The position numbers were made by a program, and so were the translations under genes. 64,000 bases of DNA, taken from NCBI RefSeq assembly GCF_000238295.3, contig NZ_AHCD03000031.1:59833-123832 (forward strand), written 5' to 3'. Under the pieces are notes generated by a model, which worked only from the letters and a program-made list of their open reading frames with translations, was not told the origin of the DNA and did not search any database. Shown here in pieces: positions 49,218 to 63,340 of the stretch (the first letter of the stretch is position 1; each line of letters opens with the position of its first letter). The DNA is from Pseudoalteromonas rubra (GTDB taxonomy: Bacteria; Pseudomonadota; Gammaproteobacteria; Enterobacterales; Alteromonadaceae).

Positions 49218-49580
49218 ATGTCTGTAACTAAAGACCAAATCCTTGACGCGATTGCTGAAATGTCAGTAATGGAAGTTGTTGAACTAGTTGAAGCAATGGA
49301 AGAAAAATTCGGTGTAACTGCAGCTGCTGCTGTTGTTGCTGCTGGTCCTGCTGAAGCTGCTGAAGAGAAGACTGAGTTCGACGTAATCCTAGCTGGCGCT
49401 GGCGGTAACAAAGTTGCTGCTATCAAAGCTGTACGTGGTGCAACTGGTCTTGGCCTTAAAGAAGCAAAAGCTCTTGTTGAGTCTGCTCCTGCGCCAATCA
49501 AAGAAGCTGTTTCTAAAGAAGAAGCTGAAGCACTTAAGAAAGATCTTGAAGAAGCTGGTGCTGAAGTTGAGATCAAGTAA
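49218..49580 (+). CDS. rplL: 50S ribosomal protein L7/L12
   Basis: 120 residues. N-terminal dimer domain, an Ala-rich hinge (about 37-52), and the factor-binding domain EFDVILAGAGGNKVAAIKAVR with GLGLKEAKALVE. Present in several copies per ribosome; recruits EF-Tu and EF-G. Confidence 0.98.
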   Translation: MSVTKDQILDAIAEMSVMEVVELVEAMEEKFGVTAAAAVVAAGPAEAAEEKTEFDVILAGAGGNKVAAIKAVRGATGLGLKEAKALVESAPAPIKEAVSKEEAEALKKDLEEAGAEVEIK

Positions 49581-49618
49581 TCTGGCATTTGCTAGGTTCG
49601 CTGCCTGAGCAATCAGGC

Positions 49619-49652
49619 AAGGGCTGGTGATTATTTAATCACCGGCCCTTTT
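49619..49652 (+). terminator. Attenuator between rplL and rpoB
   Basis: AAGGGCTGGTGATTA / TAATCACCGGCCCTTTT stem-loop followed by T residues. In enterics a partial terminator at this place lowers rpoBC transcription relative to rplJL. The 264-base gap (49581-49844) holds no gene. Confidence 0.85.
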
Positions 49653-49844
49653 GCGCTATAGAGCGACGCTTTCCTGTTGCGCAATAAATTCCTATGTTTT
49701 TCTTATTTTTCAATCTGTTAGAAGTATTTTGAAAGTGAGTGACTCATAGGACGACAATTAGATGTTGTTATCATGGCTTAGATGCCAATGAAGTCTGTTC
49801 TCCATGAACAGGTTGGGTCAAAGATCAGCAAGCTGAGGAACCCC

Positions 49845-53870
<4,026 letters not shown>

Positions 53871-53966
53871 TCCGCCGGGCCGCATAAGCGGCCCAGACCG
53901 GACTGAAAAGAATGAAGGGGCGAGCCCAGGCTTGCCCTCAAGATTAACTCCGACAGGAGAGCTAAG

Positions 53967-56900
53967 GTGAAAGACTTACTTAAGTTTCTGAAGCAACAAA
54001 ATAAGACCGAAGAATTCGATGCAATTCGTATTGGTCTTGCTTCGCCGGACATGGTGCGTTCATGGTCTTACGGTGAGGTAAAGAAACCTGAGACAATTAA
54101 CTACCGTACTTTCAAGCCTGAGCGTGACGGCTTATTCTGTGCCCGTATCTTCGGCCCAGTAAAAGATTATGAGTGTTTGTGTGGTAAGTACAAGCGCTTA
54201 AAGCACCGTGGTGTGATCTGTGAGAAGTGTGGCGTTGAAGTTACACTGACTAAAGTACGCCGTGACCGTATGGGTCACATCGAGCTGGCTAGCCCAGTTG
54301 CACACATTTGGTTCCTTAAATCATTGCCGTCTCGTATCGGTCTGATGCTGGACATGACGCTTCGTGATATCGAGCGTGTACTTTACTTCGAATCATTCGT
54401 AGTAACTGAACCTGGCATGACAACGCTTGAGCGTGGTCAGCTATTAGGTGAAGAAGAGTACCTGGATGCACTGGAAGAGCACGGTGATGAATTCGAAGCG
54501 AAGATGGGTGCCGAAGCGGTACTTGATCTGCTACGTGATTTGGATCTGGGTCAGCTAATCGCTGAAATGCGTGAAGAGCTGCCAACTATCAACTCTGAAA
54601 CTAAGCGTAAGAAAATTACTAAGCGTCTTAAGTTGATGGAAGCATTCCACCAGTCAGGTAACAACCCTGAGTGGATGGTAATGAGCGTATTACCAGTTCT
54701 GCCGCCTGATCTACGTCCACTTGTACCACTGGATGGTGGTCGTTTTGCGACATCTGATCTGAACGATTTATATCGTCGTGTTATCAACCGTAATAACCGT
54801 CTTAAGCGTCTACTTGACCTAGCGGCACCAGACATCATCGTACGTAACGAAAAGCGTATGTTGCAAGAAGCGGTTGATGCGCTACTAGATAACGGTCGTC
54901 GTGGCCGTGCGATCACTGGTTCTAACAAGCGTCCTCTGAAGTCGCTTGCAGACATGATCAAAGGTAAGCAAGGTCGTTTCCGTCAAAACCTACTAGGTAA
55001 GCGTGTAGACTACTCTGGCCGTTCTGTAATCACAGTTGGTCCTACACTGAAACTGCATCAGTGTGGTCTGCCTAAGAAAATGGCACTTGAGCTATTCAAG
55101 CCATTCATCTACGGCAAACTAGAGCGCCGCGGCATGGCGACTACCATCAAAGCTGCGAAGAAGATGGTAGAGCGCGAAGTACCAGAGGTTTGGGACGTAC
55201 TTGACGAAGTGATCCGTGAGCACCCGGTTCTACTGAACCGTGCACCAACACTTCACAGACTAGGTATCCAGGCGTTTGAACCGGTACTAATCGAAGGTAA
55301 AGCAATCCACCTGCACCCGCTAGTGTGTGCGGCGTATAACGCTGACTTCGATGGTGACCAAATGGCGGTACACGTACCGTTGACACTGGAAGCACAGCTT
55401 GAAGCTCGTGCGCTAATGATGTCGACCAACAACATCCTGTCTCCTGCGAACGGTGAGCCAATCATCGTACCTTCACAGGACGTTGTATTGGGTCTGTACT
55501 ACATGACGCGTGACCGCATCAATGCAAAAGGTGAAGGCATTGTCTTCAAAGATGCGAAAGAAGCTGAAAAAGCATACCGTACTGGCGCTGCAGAACTACA
55601 CGCACGCGTAAAAGTACGTATCGCAGAAGTACACATAGATGGCGAAACAGGTGAACGCAAAGACGTGACTGAAGTGGTTGAAACCACGGTAGGTCGTGCC
55701 ATCCTGTCTTTGATCATGCCGACTGGCCTGCCGTTTGAATTAATCAACCGTGCGCTAGGTAAAAAGCAGATCTCTGGCCTGTTGAACGAGTGTTATCGTC
55801 GTCTGGGTCTGAAAGATACCGTTATCTTTGCTGACCAGGTGATGTACACCGGTTTCCACTACGCGATGAAGTCGGGTGTTTCTATCGGTATCAACGATAT
55901 GGAAATCCCACCAACTAAAACTGGCATCATCGAAGCGGCAGAAGCTGAAGTTACAGAAATTAACCAGCAATTCCAGTCTGGTCTTGTAACTGCGGGTGAG
56001 AAATACAACAAAGTTATCGATATCTGGTCACGTGTTAATGAAAACTTATCACGCGAGATGATGGCGAACTTGTCGAAAGACACGGTTGTGAATGCGCAGG
56101 GTGAAGAAGAAGAGCAAGATTCTTTCAACTCAGTATTCATGATGGCCGACTCGGGCGCACGTGGTAGTGCTGCTCAGATCCGTCAGCTAGCCGGTATGCG
56201 TGGTCTGATGGCACGTCCGGATGGTTCAATCATCGAAACACCTATTACAGCAAACTTCCGTGAAGGTCTGAACGTACTACAGTACTTCATCTCGACGCAC
56301 GGTGCGCGTAAAGGTCTTGCGGATACCGCACTTAAGACAGCGAACTCAGGTTACCTGACTCGTCGTCTGGTAGACGTTGCACAAGATTTGGTCATCAACG
56401 AAACAGATTGTGGTACCCTTGAAGGGACTGTGATGAAGCCGCTGATTGAAGGTGGTGACGTTGTAGAGCCATTGCGTGAGCGTGTATTGGGTCGTGTTGT
56501 AGCAGAAGACGTGGTTATCCCAGGCACTGACGAAGTGCTGGTTGAACGTAACGTGATGCTTGATGAGAAGCTGTGTGACCTGTTAGAAGAGCACTCAGTG
56601 GACGAAGTAAAAGTACGTTCTGTTATCACCTGTGAAAACGACTTTGGTGTGTGTGCTAAGTGTTACGGTCGTGACCTTGCACGTGGCCACATCATTAACG
56701 CGGGTGAGTCTGTCGGTGTTATCGCGGCACAGTCAATCGGTGAGCCGGGTACACAGCTTACGATGCGTACCTTCCACATCGGTGGTGCGGCATCTCGAGC
56801 GTCTGCAGAAAACAGCGTTCAGGTTAAGAACAACGGTAGCATGAAGCTGCACAATGCGAAGTTCGTAATCAATACCGACGGTAAGATCGTGATCACTTCA

Positions 56901-58148
56901 CGTTCAACCGAAATTACGGTTATTGACGAACAAGGCCGTGAGAAAGAGCGCTATAAAGTGCCTTACGGTGCCGTATTGTCAGTGAGTGACGGTGCAGAAG
57001 TGAAAGGTAACGATATCGTCGCGACCTGGGACCCGCATAGTCACCCAATCATCATTGAGCACGAGTCTAAAGTATCGTTCAGCGACATCGACGATTCTAA
57101 CACCGAAGCACAAACAGATGAGCTAACTGGTCTGACGCGTGTGGTTGTTAAAGACCTTGCTAAGGTGAATGCAAAAGAGCCTAAGCTGATCATTGAAAAT
57201 GAAGAGCGTGGCCTGCAGGAAATTCGACTGCCTTCGTTCACTACCATCGAAATCACAGATGGTGCGACGGCACAGCCGGGTGATGTTCTGGCACGTATTC
57301 CGCAGGAAGGTTCGAAGACTCGTGATATCACGGGTGGTCTACCTCGAGTTGCTGACTTGTTTGAAGCGCGTAAGCCGAAAGATCCAGCAATCCTGGCAGA
57401 AATCACAGGTACCGTTAGCTTTGGTAAAGAAACCAAAGGTAAGAAGCGCCTGGTGATTACTCCGGAAGAGGGTGATGCATACGAAGAAATGATCCCGAAA
57501 TGGCGTCAGCTGAACGTGTTCGAGGGTGAGCAGGTATCTAAAGGTGAAGTTATCGCCGATGGTCCTGAATCTCCGCACGACATCTTACGTCTGCGTGGTG
57601 TGACTGACGTATCTAACTACATCGTAAACGAAGTACAAGAAGTATATCGTCTACAGGGTGTAAAGATTAACGACAAGCACATCGAAACCATCATCCGTCA
57701 GATGCTACGTAAATGTATCATCCTTGATGGTGGTGACAGTGAGTTCCTGGCAGGCGAACAAGCCGAAGTGGCGCGCGTTAACATCGCAAACCGTGAGCTA
57801 GAGAAACAAGGCAAGATCCCAGCGAAGTTCGAAATTCAGCTGATGGGTATTACTAAAGCCTCACTGGCAACAGAGTCTTTCATCTCTGCAGCCTCGTTCC
57901 AGGAGACGACACGTGTCCTGACTGAAGCCGCAGTAAATGGTAAGAGTGATGAGCTTCGTGGTCTGAAAGAAAACGTTATCGTGGGTCGTCTGATCCCAGC
58001 GGGTACCGGTTTCTCTTACCACTTAGATCGCATCAACCGTCGTAAGCAAAATGAAGCTGCAGTTGAAGAGCAAACTGTAAGTGCTGAAGAAGCATCTCAG
58101 GCACTAACAGACGCACTAAATGCAGACTTGCTTGGTGGCCAAGACTAA
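53967..58148 (+). CDS. rpoC: DNA-directed RNA polymerase subunit beta'
   Basis: 1393 residues (E. coli 1407) from a GTG with AGGAGAGCTAAG upstream. The N-terminal zinc ribbon CLCGKY ... CEKCGVE, the Mg-binding NADFDGDQMAVH, and the second zinc site (CENDFGVCAKCYGRD) are all present. It is 14 residues shorter mainly in the C-terminal insert region. Terminator follows. Confidence 0.98.
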   Translation: MKDLLKFLKQQNKTEEFDAIRIGLASPDMVRSWSYGEVKKPETINYRTFKPERDGLFCARIFGPVKDYECLCGKYKRLKHRGVICEKCGVEVTLTKVRRDRMGHIELASPVAHIWFLKSLPSRIGLMLDMTLRDIERVLYFESFVVTEPGMTTLERGQLLGEEEYLDALEEHGDEFEAKMGAEAVLDLLRDLDLGQLIAEMREELPTINSETKRKKITKRLKLMEAFHQSGNNPEWMVMSVLPVLPPDLRPLVPLDGGRFATSDLNDLYRRVINRNNRLKRLLDLAAPDIIVRNEKRMLQEAVDALLDNGRRGRAITGSNKRPLKSLADMIKGKQGRFRQNLLGKRVDYSGRSVITVGPTLKLHQCGLPKKMALELFKPFIYGKLERRGMATTIKAAKKMVEREVPEVWDVLDEVIREHPVLLNRAPTLHRLGIQAFEPVLIEGKAIHLHPLVCAAYNADFDGDQMAVHVPLTLEAQLEARALMMSTNNILSPANGEPIIVPSQDVVLGLYYMTRDRINAKGEGIVFKDAKEAEKAYRTGAAELHARVKVRIAEVHIDGETGERKDVTEVVETTVGRAILSLIMPTGLPFELINRALGKKQISGLLNECYRRLGLKDTVIFADQVMYTGFHYAMKSGVSIGINDMEIPPTKTGIIEAAEAEVTEINQQFQSGLVTAGEKYNKVIDIWSRVNENLSREMMANLSKDTVVNAQGEEEEQDSFNSVFMMADSGARGSAAQIRQLAGMRGLMARPDGSIIETPITANFREGLNVLQYFISTHGARKGLADTALKTANSGYLTRRLVDVAQDLVINETDCGTLEGTVMKPLIEGGDVVEPLRERVLGRVVAEDVVIPGTDEVLVERNVMLDEKLCDLLEEHSVDEVKVRSVITCENDFGVCAKCYGRDLARGHIINAGESVGVIAAQSIGEPGTQLTMRTFHIGGAASRASAENSVQVKNNGSMKLHNAKFVINTDGKIVITSRSTEITVIDEQGREKERYKVPYGAVLSVSDGAEVKGNDIVATWDPHSHPIIIEHESKVSFSDIDDSNTEAQTDELTGLTRVVVKDLAKVNAKEPKLIIENEERGLQEIRLPSFTTIEITDGATAQPGDVLARIPQEGSKTRDITGGLPRVADLFEARKPKDPAILAEITGTVSFGKETKGKKRLVITPEEGDAYEEMIPKWRQLNVFEGEQVSKGEVIADGPESPHDILRLRGVTDVSNYIVNEVQEVYRLQGVKINDKHIETIIRQMLRKCIILDGGDSEFLAGEQAEVARVNIANRELEKQGKIPAKFEIQLMGITKASLATESFISAASFQETTRVLTEAAVNGKSDELRGLKENVIVGRLIPAGTGFSYHLDRINRRKQNEAAVEEQTVSAEEASQALTDALNADLLGGQD

Positions 58149-58175
58149 AATTGACGAAAAACACGTCAATTGCAA

Positions 58176-58205
58176 TAAAAAGGCAGCTTTAACGCTGCCT
58201 TTTTA
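58176..58205 (+). terminator. Terminator of the rplJL-rpoBC operon
   Basis: AAAAAGGCAG / CTGCCTTTTT with an eight-base loop. A smaller hairpin, ATTGACG / CGTCAAT, lies just before it (58150-58170). Confidence 0.92.
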
Positions 58206-58215
58206 GTTGTTTTGG

Positions 58216-58244
58216 TTGACAGGTTAAACTTTGCTCATTAAAAT
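58216..58244 (+). promoter_or_regulatory. str operon promoter
   Basis: -35 TTGACA (58216-58221), 17-bp spacer, -10 TAAAAT (58239-58244), and a GC-rich TCCGCC discriminator typical of stringently controlled translation genes. About 95 bases of leader precede rpsL. Confidence 0.8.
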
Positions 58245-58339
58245 TCCGCCACCCATTTATTCGTTCGAATAACAGAACGCTTAAATTGGCGAAATTTGAT
58301 TTTTTCAGTAGTAATTTTTATTAATTCAGGAGCTATTTA

Positions 58340-58714
58340 ATGGCAACTATTAACCAGCTAGTACGTAAGCCACGTCGCAGCAAGGTTACTAAGAGCAACT
58401 CAGCTGCTCTTAAAGCTTGTCCTCAAAAGCGTGGTGTATGTACTCGTGTATATACAACTACACCTAAGAAGCCAAACTCTGCACTACGTAAAGTAGCGCG
58501 TGTTCGTCTAACGAACGGCTTCGAAGTAACATCTTACATTGGTGGTGAAGGCCACAACTTGCAAGAGCACAGTGTTATCCTAATCCGTGGTGGTCGTGTT
58601 AAAGACTTACCAGGTGTGCGTTTCCACACAGTACGTGGCGCGCTGGACTGTGCTGGCGTAAATGACCGTAAACAAGGTCGTTCTAAGTACGGTGCAAAAC
58701 GTCCTAAGGGCTAA
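58340..58714 (+). CDS. rpsL: 30S ribosomal protein S12
   Basis: 124 residues, same as E. coli. The decoding-site loops PKKPNSALRKVARVRL and GGRVKDLPGVRFH carry the wild-type lysines whose mutation gives streptomycin resistance. Also the target of methylthiolation at the conserved Asp in this loop. First gene of the str operon. Confidence 0.98.
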   Translation: MATINQLVRKPRRSKVTKSNSAALKACPQKRGVCTRVYTTTPKKPNSALRKVARVRLTNGFEVTSYIGGEGHNLQEHSVILIRGGRVKDLPGVRFHTVRGALDCAGVNDRKQGRSKYGAKRPKG

Positions 58715-58816
58715 TGGTTCTCCGTTAGTAAGGCCAAGCACTTAAGTTTTAATTTATATATTTTGTTTTGGGAATTCGTCGTAGTAAGACGAACCTGAAG
58801 ATACCGGAGAAAGAAA

Positions 58817-59287
58817 ATGCCTAGAAGACGCGTAATAGGTCAACGTAAAATTCTTCCAGATCCGAAGTTCGGATCAGAGCTTCTTGCTAAATTCGTTAAC
58901 GTAGTAATGCTTGACGGTAAGAAGTCTACTGCTGAAAAAATCGTATATGGTGCGCTAGACGTGGCTGCTGAAAAATCAGGCAAGTCGCACCTAGAAATCT
59001 TCGAGTCTGCACTTGAAAACGTACGTCCACAGGTTGAGGTTAAATCTCGCCGTGTTGGTGGTTCTACGTACCAGGTACCAGTTGAAGTACGTCCAGTTCG
59101 TCGCAACGCACTAGGTATGCGTTGGTTGGTTGAAGCTGCACGTAAGCGTGGCGAGAAGTCAATGGGCCTTCGTCTGGCTCAAGAGATGATCGACGCTGCT
59201 GACAACAAAGGCACTGCGGTTAAGAAACGTGAAGACGTTCACCGTATGGCTGAAGCGAACAAAGCATTCGCTCACTACCGTTGGTAA
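58817..59287 (+). CDS. rpsG: 30S ribosomal protein S7
   Basis: 156 residues. PRRRVIGQRKILPDPKFGSELLAKFVN and VGGSTYQVPVEVRPVRRNALGMRWL are signatures. It nucleates assembly of the 30S head. The 102-base gap from rpsL is where S7 binds for feedback in enterics. Confidence 0.98.
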   Translation: MPRRRVIGQRKILPDPKFGSELLAKFVNVVMLDGKKSTAEKIVYGALDVAAEKSGKSHLEIFESALENVRPQVEVKSRRVGGSTYQVPVEVRPVRRNALGMRWLVEAARKRGEKSMGLRLAQEMIDAADNKGTAVKKREDVHRMAEANKAFAHYRW

Positions 59288-59314
59288 TCTGCCCAAGACC
59301 TTTAAGAGGATAAT

Positions 59315-61429
59315 ATGGCACGTACAACTCCTATTGAGCGTTACCGTAATATCGGTATTTGTGCTCACGTAGATGCGGGGAAAACCACCACCACGGAACG
59401 TGTACTTTATTACACGGGCCTGTCTCACAAAATTGGTGAGGTGCATGATGGTGCCGCAACTATGGACTGGATGGAGCAGGAGCAGGAGCGTGGTATTACC
59501 ATCACTTCTGCTGCGACCACGTGTTTCTGGAAAGGGATGGATGCTCAGTTTGATGAGCATCGTATAAACATCATCGATACTCCCGGACACGTAGACTTCA
59601 CCATCGAAGTAGAACGTTCATTACGTGTACTAGATGGCGCTGTAGTCGTATTATGTGCTTCATCAGGTGTACAACCACAAACGGAAACCGTTTGGCGTCA
59701 GGCGAATAAGTACGAAGTACCTCGCATGATTTTCGTCAACAAAATGGACCGTACCGGTGCAGACTTTCTGGCCGTTGTGGATCAGGTGAAAAAGCGTCTT
59801 GGCGCTGCACCTGTGCCAATTCAGTTACCAATCGGTGCTGAAGATGAATTTAAAGGTGTTATCGATCTTATCAAGATGAAAGCCATCAACTGGAATGCTG
59901 AAGACCAGGGGATGACTTTCAACTATGAAGAGATCCCGGCAGAGCTTCAGGAGCTGGCAGAAGAGTGGCGCGCAGAGCTACTCGAATCTGCCGCAGAAGC
60001 GTCTGAAGAGCTAATGGACAAATATCTTGAAGAAGGTGAACTGAGCGAGGCCGAAATTAAGGCCGCGATCCGTCAGCGTACATTGAACAATGAAATTGTG
60101 CCAATGAGCTGTGGCAGTGCATTCAAGAACAAAGGTGTTCAGGCTGTGCTTGATGCTGTGATTGAATACATGCCGTCTCCAACAGAGGTTAAAGAGATCC
60201 AGGGTATCCTGGACGATGAAAGCGAAGCAACGCGTCCTGCGGACGATGATGCGCCGTTTTCAGCTCTGGCGTTCAAAATCGCCACCGACCCGTTTGTTGG
60301 TACGCTTACCTTCTTCCGAGTTTATTCCGGCACAGTAGGTCAGGGTGACTCGGTTTATAACCCAGTTAAAGGCAAAAAAGAGCGCTTTGGACGTATCGTT
60401 CAGATGCACTCTAACTCGCGCGAAGAGATCAAAGAAGTTCGCGCTGGGGACATTGCCGCTGCAATTGGTATGAAGGATGTCACCACAGGTGACACGCTTT
60501 GTGCTCATGATGCTGTTATCACGTTAGAGCGTATGGAATTTCCAGAGCCAGTGATTTCAGTTGCAGTAGAGCCTAAGACCGTTGCTGACCAAGAAAAAAT
60601 GGGTATCGCGCTAGGTAAGCTGGCTGCGGAAGACCCGTCTTTCAGAGTTGAAACCGACGAAGAATCAGGCCAAACCATTATTTCAGGTATGGGTGAACTC
60701 CACCTGGATATCATCGTAGATCGTATGAAGCGTGAATTCAGTGTTGAATGTAACGTAGGTAAGCCTCAAGTTGCTTATCGTGAAACGATCCGCGGCTCGG
60801 TTGAAGCCGAAGGTAAATTCGTACGTCAATCAGGCGGACGCGGCCAATATGGTCACGTTTGGTTGAAGCTCGAACCTATGGAAGTTGCTGATGAAGACGC
60901 ACCAATTTACGAGTTCGTTAATGAAATCGTAGGTGGTGTGGTACCTAAGGAATACATTCCTGCGGTTGACAAAGGCATCCAGGAACAGATGAAGCAAGGT
61001 GTTCTTGCTGGTTATCCTATGCTGGGTGTGAAAGCTACCTTGTTTGATGGCTCATTCCATGATGTTGACTCAAACGAGATGGCGTTTAAGATTGCCGGCG
61101 CAATGGGCTTTAAGAAGGGCGCGCTTGATGCGCAGCCTGTGATTCTTGAACCCGTTATGAAGGTAGAAGTCACCACCCCTGAAGCAAACATGGGTGATGT
61201 CGTTGGCGACCTGAACCGTCGTCGAGGTATAATCGAAGGTATGGATGACTCATTTGGTGGTCTGAAGCAAGTTAATGCTCAGGTCCCGTTGTCTGAAATG
61301 TTTGGTTATGCAACTGATCTTCGTTCTGCAACACAAGGTCGAGCTTCGTACTCTATGGAATTTTCCAAGTACGCAGAAGCGGCGAAAAACGTTGCTGACG
61401 CAATTATTGCAGCTCGCGCTGTTAAGTAA
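59315..61429 (+). CDS. fusA: Elongation factor G
   Basis: 704 residues, same as E. coli. G domain with AHVDAGKTTTTER, DTPGHVDF and NKMD, then domains II-V; SGGRGQYGHVWLKLEPM is in domain IV. Drives translocation. 27 bases after rpsG. Confidence 0.98.
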   Translation: MARTTPIERYRNIGICAHVDAGKTTTTERVLYYTGLSHKIGEVHDGAATMDWMEQEQERGITITSAATTCFWKGMDAQFDEHRINIIDTPGHVDFTIEVERSLRVLDGAVVVLCASSGVQPQTETVWRQANKYEVPRMIFVNKMDRTGADFLAVVDQVKKRLGAAPVPIQLPIGAEDEFKGVIDLIKMKAINWNAEDQGMTFNYEEIPAELQELAEEWRAELLESAAEASEELMDKYLEEGELSEAEIKAAIRQRTLNNEIVPMSCGSAFKNKGVQAVLDAVIEYMPSPTEVKEIQGILDDESEATRPADDDAPFSALAFKIATDPFVGTLTFFRVYSGTVGQGDSVYNPVKGKKERFGRIVQMHSNSREEIKEVRAGDIAAAIGMKDVTTGDTLCAHDAVITLERMEFPEPVISVAVEPKTVADQEKMGIALGKLAAEDPSFRVETDEESGQTIISGMGELHLDIIVDRMKREFSVECNVGKPQVAYRETIRGSVEAEGKFVRQSGGRGQYGHVWLKLEPMEVADEDAPIYEFVNEIVGGVVPKEYIPAVDKGIQEQMKQGVLAGYPMLGVKATLFDGSFHDVDSNEMAFKIAGAMGFKKGALDAQPVILEPVMKVEVTTPEANMGDVVGDLNRRRGIIEGMDDSFGGLKQVNAQVPLSEMFGYATDLRSATQGRASYSMEFSKYAEAAKNVADAIIAARAVK

Positions 61430-61486
61430 TTTTAGTTCGGTCCGGTCTTAGGGCTGGACTTTAATTTCTTTATAGGAATTTTTAAA

Positions 61487-62671
61487 ATGGCAAAAGAAAA
61501 GTTTGAACGTTCGAAACCGCACGTTAACGTTGGTACTATCGGCCACGTTGACCACGGTAAAACTACCCTAACTGCAGCAATCACTAACGTACTTGCAAAA
61601 GTATACGGTGGTGAAGCGAAAGACTTCGCATCAATCGATAACGCTCCAGAAGAGCGTGAGCGTGGTATCACAATCTCAACTTCACACGTTGAGTATGACA
61701 CTCCAACTCGCCACTACGCGCACGTTGACTGTCCTGGACACGCTGACTACGTTAAAAACATGATCACTGGTGCTGCTCAGATGGACGGCGCGATCCTGGT
61801 AGTTGCTGCAACTGACGGTCCTATGCCTCAAACACGTGAGCACATCCTACTTTCTCGTCAGGTTGGTGTACCTTACATCATCGTATTCATGAACAAATGT
61901 GACATGGTTGACGACGAAGAGCTACTAGAGCTAGTAGAGATGGAAGTTCGTGAACTTCTTTCTGAGTACGACTTCCCAGGTGATGACCTGCCTCTAATCC
62001 AGGGTTCAGCTCTTAAAGCGCTAGAAGGCGAGAAAGAGTGGGAAGACAAGATCGTTGAGCTTGCAGAAGCACTAGATTCTTACATCCCAGAGCCAGAGCG
62101 TGACATCGATAAGCCTTTCATCATGCCTATCGAAGACGTATTCTCAATCCAGGGTCGTGGTACTGTTGTAACTGGCCGTGTTGAAGCTGGTATCATCAAC
62201 GTGAACGACGAAGTTGAAATCGTAGGTATCAAAGAAACTACGAAGACAACTTGTACAGGTGTTGAAATGTTCCGTAAGCTGCTTGACGAAGGTCGTGCAG
62301 GTGAGAACATCGGTGCACTTCTACGTGGTACTAAGCGTGATGAAGTTGAGCGTGGTCAGGTTCTTTGTAAGCCTGGTTCAATCAACCCACACACTAAGTT
62401 CACTTCAGAAGTATACGTACTGTCTAAAGATGAAGGTGGCCGTCATACTCCATTCTTCAAAGGCTACCGTCCACAGTTCTACTTCCGTACAACTGACGTA
62501 ACTGGTAACGTTGAGCTGCCAGAAGGCGTAGAAATGGTAATGCCTGGTGACAACATCAAGATGACTGTTGAGCTAATCGTTCCAATCGCGATGGACGAAG
62601 GTCTACGTTTCGCGATCCGTGAAGGTGGCCGTACAGTTGGTGCTGGTGTTGTAGCTACAATCGTAGAATAA
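61487..62671 (+). CDS. tuf: Elongation factor Tu
   Basis: 394 residues. GHVDHGKTTLTA, DCPGHADYVKNM and NKCD are the GTP-binding motifs. Brings aminoacyl-tRNA to the ribosome. The first terminator after it is copied, together with the last codons of the gene (encoding VATIVE and the stop), three more times in the following 700 bases. One of those copies uses different synonymous codons, pointing to a second tuf gene elsewhere in the genome. Confidence 0.98.
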   Translation: MAKEKFERSKPHVNVGTIGHVDHGKTTLTAAITNVLAKVYGGEAKDFASIDNAPEERERGITISTSHVEYDTPTRHYAHVDCPGHADYVKNMITGAAQMDGAILVVAATDGPMPQTREHILLSRQVGVPYIIVFMNKCDMVDDEELLELVEMEVRELLSEYDFPGDDLPLIQGSALKALEGEKEWEDKIVELAEALDSYIPEPERDIDKPFIMPIEDVFSIQGRGTVVTGRVEAGIINVNDEVEIVGIKETTKTTCTGVEMFRKLLDEGRAGENIGALLRGTKRDEVERGQVLCKPGSINPHTKFTSEVYVLSKDEGGRHTPFFKGYRPQFYFRTTDVTGNVELPEGVEMVMPGDNIKMTVELIVPIAMDEGLRFAIREGGRTVGAGVVATIVE

Positions 62672-62695
62672 TCTACAGATTGCAGTAACACTGTG

Positions 62696-62722
62696 AAAAA
62701 GGTCGCTTAGGCGGCCTTTTTT
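62696..62722 (+). terminator. tuf terminator
   Basis: AAAAAGGTCGC / GCGGCCTTTTT with a four-base loop; one G-T mismatch in the stem. Confidence 0.9.
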
Positions 62723-62873
62723 AATGCCTGAAATAGGGCGATGGAAAATGCGGTGTGGAAGTACATCCATGTAGCGACGCCCATCGCGCATCTCGATAAT
62801 TGCTCCTGCATTATTCTACTTCCCCACATCCATGTGGGTCCGTGCGCTCACCTCCTCGTGCTGCGAAGCGGTG
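62723..62873. repeat. 151-bp repeat, copy 1
   Basis: Starts AATGCCTGAAATAGGGCGA and ends GCTGCGAAGCGGTG. Nearly identical to 63335-63485 (one base differs). Open frames of 60-105 codons within it are produced by the repeat and have no ribosome site. Confidence 0.92.
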
Positions 62874-62969
62874 CTTCGTTCACTCGTCGCCCTTGCGCAA
62901 AGGAAATGCCAGTGCAAGCACTGTGTCATTAGCCCTTTGCACGATAGGTGGCATTCTCTACAGGGTAAT

Positions 62970-63060
62970 GTTGGTGCTTGTAGCTACAATCGTAGAATAA
63001 TCTACAGATTGCAGTAACACTGTGAAAAAGGTCGCTTAGGCGGCCTTTTTTAATGCCTGA
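62970..63060 (+). pseudogene. Decayed tuf 3' end, remnant 1, with terminator
   Basis: Repeats the tuf tail (TGTAGCTACAATCGTAGAA then the TAA), the 3' UTR and the full terminator (63025-63051). Five bases of the gene copy (GGTGT) are missing, so the frame is broken. Preceded by GGTGGC followed by scrambled sequence. Confidence 0.85.
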
Positions 63061-63074
63061 GTGAAAGTTCATCA

Positions 63075-63210
63075 TGTGAAGGTGGCATTCTCTACAAGGT
63101 AATGTAGGTGCTAGTTGCAACTATCGTTGAGTAATCAACAGTAGTGATGCAATAAGCATTGTGAAAAAGGCCATTCTCTAATAAAGAGCGTGGCCTTTTT
63201 TAATGCCTGA
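63075..63210 (+). pseudogene. Decayed tuf 3' end, remnant 2 (different tuf allele) with a different terminator
   Basis: GTGAAGGTGGC and GTAGGTGCTAGTTGCAAC followed by TATCGTTGAG and TAA encode the same LVATIVE end with other codons. Its 3' UTR and terminator (AAAAAGGCCA / TGGCCTTTTT, 63164-63201) differ from those of the tuf in this window, suggesting origin from the second tuf locus. Confidence 0.8.
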
Positions 63211-63222
63211 ATGAAAGTCATC

Positions 63223-63340
63223 ATGTGAAGGTGGCGTCTTCCACAGGGTAATGTAGGTGCTTGTAGCTACAATCGTAGAATAATCTACAGATTGCAGTAA
63301 CACTGTGAAAAAGGTCGCCCAGGCGGCCTTTTTTAATGCC
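63223..63340 (+). pseudogene. Decayed tuf 3' end, remnant 3, with terminator
   Basis: GTGAAGGTGGC then a scrambled stretch, then the tail with codons identical to the local tuf, the same 3' UTR, and a terminator (63308-63334) with one changed loop sequence (CCAG for TTAG). Confidence 0.85.

Noticed and set aside
49782..49844. Upstream start of rpoB at 49782
   Set aside because: It adds residues absent from the family; the ATG at 49845 has a ribosome site and gives the standard start.
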